DNA from: Neoarius graeffei
Lineage: Eukaryota; Chordata; Actinopteri; Siluriformes; Ariidae
Direction of reading: 5' to 3'
DNA: 64,000 nt
Assembly (NCBI RefSeq): GCF_027579695.1
Contig: NC_083582.1
Location: forward strand, 37,557,964 to 37,621,963
Position numbers and translations under genes: made by a program. Below, piece after piece: positions 54,403-64,000 of this stretch. Position 1 is the stretch's first letter, and the number at the start of each line of letters is the position of its first letter. The notes beneath the pieces are model-generated. The model had not been told where the DNA came from. It saw nothing but the letters and a program-made list of their open reading frames with translations, and ran no database searches.

Positions 54403-55189
54403 CTGCACAGCACAAGAAACACACACACACATCAGTTCAGGATAGAGTTCTTGCTTATTGTTATTTATTTTTTTGCACACCGGTTAAGGAGGAACACTTG
54501 TACAGCGTTTAACTTGGCTGTATTTACATCAACCCAAAACCTGAACTCCTCCTCTTCCTACTGGAGACCAGGACGTTCCAGTCACCTGCTAGGTGCATGC
54601 TAGCTAACGGTGCGCAAAATTAGCCGTGTCGCTATTTGTTTGCAGCTATTTGTTTCTTTTTCTCTTGACCTCTTTGCGTAACAATCGTGGACTCCGCGGC
54701 GCTCTTTCACACACCTCACAACGGTGTTACTATGAGAGGTGTGTTGGTGGTGTTCCAGTTGAAGGCAAGTCTAGAAGGTTCAGGCTCAGGTGTTGTAAAT
54801 TGCAGCTGCCTGTACACTACTCTTCTAGGTCATGACAGTGACTTCGCAGTAGAACTTAACTCTGTGCTCAGCTTATTTCCTGAGGATGTCCTTTATTTCT
54901 GCTGACTTCATTCAAAATGAAAATGCTTTGTCTACATTCATCCACAACTTCGCTCCTGTGACCTCATTCGCTCTGAGCCACCGCTAACACACACCGCAAG
55001 CAACCTTCTCCCGCTGCCAAGCTTTCAAAGCCGTGCACGTACGTGTATGCTCTATTATAAAGCAAATCCACTTACTGAATGTTTATAAAGAATCAAAAAT
55101 ATATAATAATAATAATGATGATGATGATGATCATGCTAGGAATATCTTCTTTTGTAAATGTAAATAACTGGAAGTTTACCATATTTACA

Positions 55190-55840
55190 TACGTTATTTT
55201 TTTCGCGGTTCGGTTTCCATCAAATCCTGCGCTCTGATTGGCTGGCAAGCGGGTCCGTATCCTACAATACGGACCCCAGTTACGGACCTTTTTTTTTTAA
55301 TAAGATTTATTTATAAGATTATCAAAAATCTTATAAATTTTTGCCAGCATTTCTCAGGAGAATAGCATTAATTTTACAGCATGGATAGCAATAACGACAG
55401 TGTTCACAGTGAAAGCGAGTTTTACTACCCTGAGGAAGAAGAAATAAAAGAAAACATTTCAGGAGAAAGCTAAAAACTGTTACTAACGCTGAGCAAAAAC
55501 ATGGCTGAATCCTGAATGACTCAATTTTGTATAAATAGGGGACTACATAGGCGGCAAAATGTAGTTTTTTTTCCTGCCATGGAAGTGCACTTGTATACCG
55601 AGGAGGAAGCCATTTGCATTACAGCTGTGAATGAGGATTCAAAATGGCGGCTCGGCTCGGATTTCCTTTTCGGGCGCTCTCGTTTTCTGTTAGAATTTGG
55701 TAAAGAAAATTTTTTTTTACCAGCTTAAGGTCGGTCCGTATGGTGAAATACCGTGACCTCGGCCTTGAATACTGTCAGTACTTTCAAGACCTCGGTCACG
55801 GTATTTCACGATACGGACCTTCCAGCTGGTAAATAACATA
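55190..55840 (+). mobile_element. hairpin-rich unclassified element, copy 3
   Basis: Holds the micro-ORF, the MEVHLYTEEEAICITAVNED frame (55581 on), and a 26-bp inverted repeat with one mismatch (55733-55758 and 55794-55819). Ends at CCAGCTGGTAAATAAC. Confidence 0.6.
55381..55473 (+). CDS. 30-codon acidic micro-ORF, copy 3
   Basis: MDSNNDSVHSESEFYYPEEE then EIKENISGES; one residue differs from copies 1 and 2. Confidence 0.4.
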   Translation: MDSNNDSVHSESEFYYPEEEEIKENISGES

Positions 55841-57296
55841 TATGTATTTATTTTTTGCTCAAAGAGTTTCTGCCAGATGACTTACAAAACTCAGCTTGTT
55901 ATTTAATAAACCAAACCGAAGATGAGAATAGCTTTACAAATGCATTGTAAACATTGTCAGAGTTTAATGATCCTATCCTATCAGTCCTGTTGAGACAGTG
56001 TGGATTAGATTCCTATAACAGCACGGCTCTGACAGTAGTTTCACTGTAACAGATTTCTATTCATGTGCTTATTCTAATGTGTCACCATTTCATTAGTTTT
56101 GTTAACTCGTTATTAATTAATTAATTCACAAGGACTTGTATATTGGATGTTGCACATAATCTAAAAGTAATAATCCATGTTCTGTTATTTAGCAAAGAGA
56201 AACATTTATGGAAGGAGTCTCCAGTGTCAGCGCTTTGTAAAGGTCAGCATGGGAAAGTGTTGTCTGCGTTTATGTAACTATACTATACACTCACCGGCCG
56301 CTTTAATAGGAATTTGTTCTTGATTCTAAGATTCCTGTTCCTGGCTGCAGGACTGGAACCCAGTGTGATCTTCTGCTGTTGCATGCTGAGATGCTTTTCT
56401 GCTCACCACGGTTGTAAAGAGTTGCTATGAGTTGCTATATCTTTCCTTCCTGGCAGCTCGAACCACGAATCTGTCCATTTTCCTCTGACCTCTCTGATCA
56501 ACAATGCGTTTATTTCCACCAACAGAACTGTCACTCGCTCAGTGTTTTTTGTTTTCCGCACCATTCTGTGTAAACTCGAAAGACTGTTGTGTGTGAAAAC
56601 CCCAGGAGATCAGCAGCTTCTGAAATACTCAAACCTACACCCATGCCACAGTGAAAGTCACACTTTGAGATCACAATTTTTCTCATTCTGTTTGAAGTGA
56701 ACATTAAAGCTAGACGGCTTTTCGATTTCATAAAATCGGTGAAATTTAGTTCCCTCTGAAATTTGGTCATTGTGATATATGCTTATTTCTGTAATAACTT
56801 AAAAACAAACAAACAAACAAAAAAACCCCAGGCCATTCTGTGGCTGGGAAGTTATTTAATTTGAGGGGATTCCCCAGCAAATAATGTGCATGAAATCACT
56901 CCCTTCGTGCAGTCAAGCAGACAGAGGAAGTCCGTGTGCACATGCGCAGGTTTATCATCTTCTTCTTCTTCTTTTGGGTTTCCCAGCAGCTGGCATCCAG
57001 TGCTGCATTACTGCCATCTACAGGTTTACCTTTGACTTGCTGACCACCGATATTTATTAGTTTGGTCCTGCGTTTCCTTTCCTTTGTATATAACAGAATG
57101 GATTTTCTTCTTGCTTTCTGTTACTGTAGTCGGTCTTTCACGTTTTTCATTCGCATTACTCACATCCTCCATTTCCTCTCCTGTTTCAAACTTGTATCCC
57201 ACAATGCCTTGTGCGAACGTGGAAAGCCCACCATGTCATGCATGTCGTAGTATCTTGTATTGGGTCATGGTGAAGCAGGAAAAAATAGCGGAGAAT

Positions 57297-58830
57297 TTAA
57301 AGTGCATATTCTGGACCAATTTTGTTTTTGGTTTTTTTATATGAAAGCATGTCCCTTTACACACTCATCCAGAAGGGTAATTTTGCACAAGCCATCTGTC
57401 TACAGCAGAAAAAAATAAAATAAAATAAAGCGTCTGGAAAAATCCCAAGGGAGTCTGGAGCCAGATTCGTGACGTTACCTGCGGAAGCGCCAGCAGGCTG
57501 CGCGAGCTTTGCACGGTTTCAGTGCACAGCCTGTGTAGACCAAGCGCTTCCATTTCTCTCTCATTGTCCGGTCTTTTGGGAAACGATGAGTACTAATCCC
57601 ATCAAGATTGGTGTTGCTACACCATCCTGCGATACATCTGTTAACCATTTTAATAATTACACGATAACGTTGAAGAAATTTGCAGAAAACCACCAGGTCG
57701 TTTTCTCATAAACAAACCAGCGCTGACGCAGGATTCAGAGGGAGGCGTCCCGCACGCGACGTCACGAAAATCAATGTTTCCCAGGAAATCCAAATGCCAA
57801 GTTTTTTCAGAGGCGGACCAATTCGCCTCAAATGGCTTGATTTCAGCTGAATTTTTCTGGTATTGCGCAAGGTAAAAAAATTGCACAAAATGTAACAGAT
57901 ATTTGACCAAAGTTTAAAGGAAAAGGCAACTTTTGTACAAAACCAGGTGTGTAATAGGAGAAAAACATATACGTAATCAATTCCGTTAATTATTTCCATT
58001 ATATATCGAACATGAAAAAATATTTTTAACTTTGAAATCATGAATTGACACAGAGGAGCCGAAGTTGGAGGAGGCAGCCATTTTGAGATTGTGGGCAACT
58101 ATAAACCAATCAGAATCTTTCGTTAATGCGCCTCCCTCTGATCTGTGACGTCACTGGGCCCATGAAAACAGTGTTTACAAGCAGATCACTGTGATTAGGA
58201 GTCCCGGCGGGTGGCTTGTATTCGATTCGTTTATATCCCGACCTTGTCAGCTGTCAGATTTATGTTCATGGACCCGGTAAGCTGGTAAATAATTTTTTTT
58301 TTTTTTTCTTTACCAAATTCTAACAGAAAACGAGAGCGCCCGAAAGGGAAAACCGAGCCGAGCCACTTCACGCATGCGCAGTAGGCTTGGTAGGACAAAT
58401 CCAAATAGGAGTCATTCAGGATTCAGCCATGTTTTTGCTCCGTGTTTTTACTCGACCAAAGTTATACAGTATTATGAGCTTTAAGTTGCATAAATAAAAC
58501 CATTTGGTGAAACTTTGAAGAAGCGATTGTACTGGTTTTTTACCACGAAGCACTGAAGAGTTCTTTTCAGTGGTGGGCCGCATGACGTCACGCAGTAGAT
58601 CAATATGGCGGAACGCATCTTCGCTGAGCTCAGCGCAAGCCCATATTATTAAAAGTTAAAAGATACTGTTATGCGGTCTGTTCTTTCTCTATAAATTCCA
58701 TGATCAATTACTTTATATATTTGTCTATCTATTTGTGGTGATTTTGTACAAAAGTTGCCTTTTCCTTTAATATAAAATAGGAGAATTGCATTGATCTTGC
58801 TCCGGAATTTACCTGTGATATGCATTTTAA
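57297..58830 (-). mobile_element. Kolobok-type element with THAP exon, innermost large insertion
   Basis: TTAA on both sides; ends TTAAAGTGCATATTCTGG and (reverse complement) TTAAAATGCATATCACAG. Encodes a THAP exon on the minus strand. Contains a ~180-bp fragment of the hairpin-rich family near 58262-58440 ('taagctggtaaataat', 'gagagcgcccgaaaggga'). Confidence 0.65.
57475..57648 (-). pseudogene. THAP-domain exon of the nested element
   Basis: MVNRCIAGWCSNTNLDGIST then HRFPKDRTMREKWKRLVYTG and a Cys/Arg-rich end; CGCAG/GTAACG near the end could be a splice donor. C-x4-C, HRFPKD, and (K)W are THAP hallmarks. The first part is well preserved; the second half (HF, AVPTI) would be on another exon. 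Confidence 0.65.
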
Positions 58831-59139
58831 GGCCACGTGGCTCTAAATTAATTAATTGCTCTATTTAAAAAAAAAAAAAAAGCATAAAATTGGAAGTCTG
58901 TGATTCGAATCCAGTAGCTTTCGGTCCACTAAACAAAAATAACTGGGTGTTGGAGAAAATTCTTTATATGACCTACACATGAAAAATCTGAAAGGCCGTC
59001 TAGCTTTAACTGAAGCTCTTGATTTGTATCTGTATGATTTGATGCATTGTGCTGCTGTCAGTGGATCGGCTGATTAGAGAACTGCATCAAACAGCGGGTG
59101 GATGGGTGTTCCTAATAAAGGAGCCACTGAGTGTGTATA

Positions 59140-60457
59140 CCTATAAATGTATTGATTATTAATACAAAAAAAATCCATTTATAAAATCACTGGCAGAATG
59201 CTGTGGTAAAAGAAACACTTCAGGCTGGAAAATAATTGACTCACGGTGACTTCATTTTCCCTCTGACGTGTGTTATGTTCTTGTGAGTGTGCTGGATCTT
59301 CTCACATAACTGCTCTGCAATAAATGACGCTTGAGCACTTGTCTGTAAGAGAGATTTGATCTGGTGGCTCACAGGCTCTCAAACGCTGCCATATATAAGC
59401 CACCAATTAAACAGGAAATATCCGCCAATTAAGCGTGTACTGTACGTAGGGTGATCTCAAACAGGAAATCATGTGAATCTTGATGGCTTCATTGTTTGAA
59501 CACGAACACACAGCCTTGACATTCGACAAGCGCTAACAGTTCCTCAGTGGAAATCCAGAGCGCTGCATTTCTACAGTAGCCCTGCAGTCAGTGCGGTGTG
59601 TGAAAGTGTGTGTGTGTGTAGTTGTCAAAGGTCAGACGGTGAGAGGGAAATCCACCCACCACTTCCATTAATTGTTGTTGGTGATGAGAAGTGGGAGGAG
59701 GCCACAGGAGCACAGCCAGACTATTTACATGCGCACACACACACACACACACAGCATGGATGATAAAAGGATAAACACACACACATGGTACAAAGCAAAC
59801 ACAGCCCACTGTTAGGTGGAGCAGCTTCCCTGCAAACACTAGTAGCACAAATTTGCACAGCGATGTCTCTCGCAGGTTGGAAATTCGAGGCTGTGATTCA
59901 CACTAGAAAGTGCGCACTTCTGCTCTGCAGCGAAAGCAGAAAGAGGAAGTCATAAATAAAAGAACATGAGTGGCTGAGGGGGAGCTGGTCAGGTCACGGC
60001 TGAGTCATCGAGACGGGTCGTGGTTACTCGTAACCAGATGGGTGTTGATGTAATATTTCAGCAGCGTCGTGACTTAGCCTGGATGTGATCACACGTGTCA
60101 CTTCCTGTTTCTCTGAGAAAACACAACCAGTGCTATATGTTCACGATCGAGACGCAGGATTTCTTTATCGAGCTGCAGACTGCATCCTGGACAGCCAGCG
60201 TGTGAGAGAGGCGTGTTTCTCCATAACGGAATCAAGCAGATCTTATTTAATGGATGGAGCTCTATAATCCGTCTCGAGCGTCTCCCGTCAATTTTCTCAG
60301 CCCCAGTTTGAACGTATATTGTGCATACTCATTCTGGTCGTGGCATTGTGTGTGTGTGTGCACGCGCGCACACATGAATTACCCTCTCCTGCAGCAGCGG
60401 GCTGCCATCCATCACTTTAACAGCAGTGTGTTGCAGGATTTTCCATATGACCAGCCG

Positions 60458-60460
<3 letters not shown>
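59140..60460. other. non-coding sequence upstream of exon 4, no gene seen
   Basis: (GT)n/(CA)n tracts near 59608 and 59733. No JMJD1C N-terminal exon recognised on the minus strand. Confidence 0.5.
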
Positions 60461-60507
<47 letters not shown>

Positions 60508-61105
60508 CGAGAGTGAGAGAGAGAGAAAAACACACAGAGAGAAAATAAGTGAGAGAGAGAATGAGAGAGAGAGAAACAGAAAACGAGAAAACGAGAGAGA
60601 AAATGAGATAAAACGAGAGAGAGAGAAAAGGGAGAGAGAAAATGAGAAAACGAGAAAGAGAAAATGAGATAAAACAAGATAGAGAGAGAAACAGGGAGAG
60701 AGAGAAACAGAGAAAACAAGATAAAACGAGAGAGAGAGAGGAACAGAGAGAGAAAAAGAGAGAAAATAGGAGAGAGAGAGAGAAAAACAGAGAAAGAGAG
60801 AGAAAATGAGAGCGAGAGAAACAGAGAAAGAAAACAAGAGAAAACGAGAGAAACAGAGAGAGGAGAGAGAGAGAAAACGAGAGAAAATGAGAATGAGAAA
60901 CAGAGAAAAAGAAAATGAGAGAAAATGAGAGCAAGCGAGAGAGAGAGAAAATGAGAGCAAGAGACAGAAAGAAAACAAGAGAAAATGAGAGAAACAGAGA
61001 GGAGAGAGAGAGAGAAAACGAGAGAAAATGAGAAACAGTGAAAAAGAAAATGAGAGAAAATGAGAGCAAGCGAGAGAGAGAGAGAGAGAGAGAGAGACAG
61101 AAGGG
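60461..61105 (+). repeat. GA-rich polypurine tract, about 640 bp
   Basis: Almost pure purine on the plus strand: (GA)n interrupted by short AAAA, AC and TG variants in a loosely periodic arrangement. The three long Leu/Ser-rich frames on the opposite strand are artefacts of the repeat. Confidence 0.95.
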
Positions 61106-61159
61106 TGGTGCCATGTTTTGGAAACTTGGAAAGCATTTCCAGATACCGGCCTTCCCCAT

Positions 61160-61342
61160 CTCTCTCGGTCTCTCTCTCTCTCTCTCTCTGACCATGATGA
61201 AATGGAGTGGGGTTTATTATAAACACAGTCGTTCCTGACCACACTAAACACCTCCATGCTCCTCTGAATAAAATGACAGCTTTGAAAAAATCAACACATC
61301 CAAGCCAGCTCTGAAAACAACAACAACAACAACAACAACAAC
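61160..61342. repeat. (CT)n and (AAC)n microsatellites
   Basis: (CT)n near 61164-61190 and (AAC)n near 61318-61342. Confidence 0.9.
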
Positions 61343-62120
61343 AGCATCAGACTGTGCATTGTTCTATTTCAATTCCAGATACAGAAGACCTTTTTTGGTA
61401 AACGAGGAGCAGCAGGGCTTCTGCTGAAACAGAACGGAGCCATTAGTATTGGCCTCTATGGCGAGCCACCAAACCACACAGGGATGACGTGGAGCCTGCT
61501 GGCGAGGCCTGTGGCCACGTGCCTGCACCATCTGGGTGCTGGGGAGGCGAGGGCTCTTTTCACCGGCGCGCACACTGCACTGACTCAGGGACTCTGAAAA
61601 TAATGTCCATCACATTATGCCTGACATTAGCACACCAAAGTGAGTGCTGGTTTGGGAATCGCGTCCTGAAATGAACTCGAGTGACCTCGCTAATCTACTG
61701 TTCTGCTGACTCTCCGCCTTGTCACTGTCTCAACCTGCAAGACAATTAAATCAGTAAGCGCTTGGTGTCTAGTGTGGAATGAATATTAGCATGATTCAAT
61801 TCCAAACGTTTAAAAACGGCATAACGGAGCTCAGGCTTTATTGGGAAGTAGCTATAATGAGTTTGCTAAGCACTGGCTAGTGAAATTAACATCGTGTTCA
61901 TTAAGAATAACTCGGGAAACGCAGTCATTACAGATACAGGCTCTGCATGACTGAGTGCACTGCTCACATTTATCAGCTCGTTCTCACTCTGTGTGTCCCA
62001 TGTTTTTATTGCCTGTATGTGATTCATGGCTTCAAGTCAAGGTGAGAGTGCACAGGAGCCACTCCATCTAGCTCTCCTTCTCCTACATGACCCTCTATAT
62101 CGCCTATGTTTATTTTTCTA

Positions 62121-62157
<37 letters not shown>

Positions 62158-62994
62158 TCGCCTTTCCTGCCCCCTCCTTCCTCCACATCGAGCTGCCTGA
62201 TTGATGTTGCTGCTCTGGTTTCAGTTCCTGCTTTCTCATTCCTAGCTGATAGAGCTGCGCTTCGAGACATGGAAACTAAACACGTCTTAATAAGCAGGTC
62301 AATTTCACATCTAGAGTTCGGTTAGCCTACATCAGTAACCAGTGTAGCAAATAAAAATATGTGCACTGCGTGGCCTCTTTAAGCCTGAGAGAAATACCAT
62401 TAGCCCAAATTACTAAAGCCGCCTCCAACCTCAACGGTGAACTCTGCGTGTGTCATGAGAGAGAACTGGAGCAGGACAGAAACCCAAAATAACTTTTGTT
62501 TGTGTGGTGGATGAAAAAAAAACCCCAAACTACGCTAGGCTCTTAAATGCTGATAGAAAGTAAACAGAAGAATGGGCTCAGGGACTGTTACCATGGCAGG
62601 AGGCAGCATGGGAGAGCTGACACAAAGCTTGCATCAGACAAGTGAATAAACAGAGAGAGAGAGAGGGGACAGAGAGTGCTGCTTTCATAACTAGCTTTTG
62701 TGGCAGCACTTTGTTAAAATTGTTGGCTAAGAACGGCTCACAGAGAAAATGACAAATTTCCAAAGAAAAGTGTGGAGAAAATCAGGAACAATCGCATCAT
62801 AATAGCAGTAAAAGCTTCGCGGAGACACATTACAATATCACTGTAAATGTTGGATGACTTAAGGAGGAAAAAATCGTGCTCGATGAAGCTTTTGTTGGAG
62901 CGCACTGACATCATGGATACTCGGAGCTCCTGTTGCTATGGCAATACTATGTATGTGGTGTGTGTGAGAAAGGCTTGTTGCCGGGGTAATAAAG
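61343..62994. other. non-coding sequence, no gene seen
   Basis: Contains a (CT)n run near 62123-62156. No splice-flanked coding block recognised on either strand. Confidence 0.5.
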
Positions 62995-63400
62995 GTGTGT
63001 GTGTGTGTGTGTGTGTGTGTGGGCAGTGAGGCAGAAATAGGAGCTGTTTCCAGGATAAGGTGCAACATGACAGAAGGCAGTGTTAAGTATACGGAAACAG
63101 ATCTGGGTGTGAAGTGTACGACATATTTTGTGCTATTTTGTGTGCAGGCTGTGAACGTGGTAAGAAGTATAATAGTAACACAACACTCGGGGCTGTGTGA
63201 CAGCAAGGGTGTGCGTATGTGATCTATGATTCTTCATTAAATAGGGAACGTCTGTGCCAGAGTGATGTATGTCTTCTCTGTAAATAGTGTGTGTGTGTGT
63301 GTGTATGCACAAAATGTCTGGTCATTCCATAAACCAGTGAATAGTGGCACAGGAAGCCTATTTTTTTTTATTTTGTGTGTGTGTGTGTGTGTGTGCGCGA
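62994..63400. repeat. several (GT)n microsatellites
   Basis: (GT)n near 62994-63020, 63288-63304 and 63376-63395. Confidence 0.95.
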
Positions 63401-63529
63401 GTTACTGCAAGGCATGCTGCAAACACACATAACTGATCTCAAACTACAGCAGCTGCTGCAAACCCGAACCCCCCACCCACTTGTACTTCTATCCTTGTAG
63501 GGCCACTCATCAACATAATGCGTTTACCC

Positions 63530-64000
63530 CATTACTCTAACCTTAACCATCACAACTAAATGCCTAACCCTAACCTGAACCCTAACCTTAACCTGAACCC
63601 TGAACCCTAACCTGAACCCTAACCTGAACCCTAACCTTAACCCTAACCCTAACCTTAACCCTAACCTTAACCCTAACCTGAACCCTAACCTTAACCCAAA
63701 CCTTAACCCTAACCTTAACCCTAACCCAAACCTTAACCCAAACCTTAACTTGAACTCTAACCCAAACCTTAACCCGAACCTTAACCCGAACCCTAACCTG
63801 AACCTTAACCTGAACCCTAACCCTAACCTTAACCCTAACCCTAACCTTAACCCCAAACCTTAACCCCAAACCTTAACCCCAAACCTGAACCCTAACCTGA
63901 ACCCTAACCTGAACCCTAACCCGAACCTGAACCCTAACCCAAACCTTAACCTGAACCCTAACCTTAATCTGAACCCTAACCCAAACCTGAACCCTAACCC
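63530..64000. repeat. degenerate telomere-type hexamer array, open at window end
   Basis: About 470 bp of 6-bp units read on the plus strand as CCCTAA with frequent variants (CCTTAA, CCTGAA, CCCAAA, CCCGAA), often alternating canonical and variant units. An interstitial satellite; it continues past 64000. Confidence 0.93.

Larger units (their letters stand above)
56704..59009 (-). mobile_element. TTAA-ended miniature element, copy 3, inside the nest
   Basis: TTAAAGCTAGACGGCTTTTC at the left and GAAAGGCCGTCTAGCTTTAA at the right. Inverted relative to copies 1 and 2. Its own sequence is interrupted at 57297-58830. Confidence 0.85.
56288..59135. mobile_element. TA-flanked miniature element (CACTCACCGGCC), copy 2, host of a nest
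   Basis: Left CACTCACCGGCCGCTTTAAT; the right part resumes after 59009 ('ctgaagctcttgatttgtat') and ends 'ggagccactgagtgtg', TA. Comparison with copy 1 (13183-13733) shows that everything from 56704 to 59009 was inserted. Confidence 0.8.

Noticed and set aside
60329..61257. Three overlapping minus-strand frames of 275-288 codons, Leu/Ser/Phe-rich
   Set aside because: They are translations of the GA-rich tract in all three frames; open because the repeat lacks stops, not because it codes.
63524..63869. Open frames of Gly-Leu-Arg and Val-Arg repeats
   Set aside because: Product of the hexamer array; no coding evidence.
63530..64000. Regular short repeats as a CRISPR array
   Set aside because: Unit is 6 bp with no spacers, in a vertebrate genome.
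54403..64000. JMJD1C exons 1-3
   Set aside because: I looked on the minus strand for the VEFDDLEWDKREW and LDFLTEDSAFQPY type segments and saw none; they are probably beyond the window.

Overview
The window is vertebrate nuclear DNA, almost certainly from a ray-finned (teleost) fish. The evidence is a multi-exon jmjd1c gene with teleost-like divergence, several Tc1/mariner transposons, a tRNA-derived SINE family whose 3' end reads 'gcggctagagataatgaga' (HE1/Mermaid-like, common in ostariophysan fishes), and many TTAA-flanked, hAT and Harbinger-type DNA elements. The species cannot be fixed from sequence alone; a catfish or related ostariophysan is a guess.

The only host protein-coding gene I can support is jmjd1c (KDM3C, jumonji-domain protein 1C), on the minus strand. 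I resolved 23 consecutive coding exons from 54402 down to the stop codon at 4474-4476. All have AG/GT splice sites and all codon phases join. Together they give 7251 nt, that is 2416 residues plus stop. By comparison with human JMJD1C recalled from memory, about 140 N-terminal residues (probably three exons) are missing and should lie beyond position 64000. Layout: Tudor/chromo-like N-terminal part (54.4-46.7 kb), long disordered region with two giant exons (45.2-37.7 kb), KDM3 zinc-finger region (35.1-32.3 kb), linker with an LXXLL motif (29.0-23.9 kb), and JmjC catalytic domain (23.2-4.5 kb). The 3' UTR probably ends near 3440. Residue numbers in the exon entries count from the first residue visible here.

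The introns and the 3' flank (1-3430) are packed with transposable elements, often nested. There are four Tc1-like elements with transposase genes, all damaged. A TTAA-flanked THAP-domain element (Kolobok type) at 18.4-21.6 kb is split by a Tc1 copy inside its THAP exon. There is a 6-bp-TSD, IS3EU-like element with repeated CTCGAGATC modules (16.1-17.3 kb). Three hAT miniature elements are present, two of them nearly identical and inverted around exons 8-11. Three copies of a TTAA-ended miniature element occur; one is four levels deep in a nest (56.3-59.1 kb), another holds a SINE that itself holds a 5-bp-TSD element (51.0-52.7 kb). Three or four fragments look like the first exon of a Crypton/DUF3504-type tyrosine recombinase. 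Three copies of an unclassified hairpin-rich family share a conserved 30-codon micro-ORF.

The right end (59.1-64 kb) is non-coding, probably intron sequence upstream of exon 4. It holds a ~640-bp GA-rich polypurine tract and, at the window edge, a degenerate telomere-type (CCCTAA-like) array. No rRNA gene, true tRNA gene or CRISPR array was seen.
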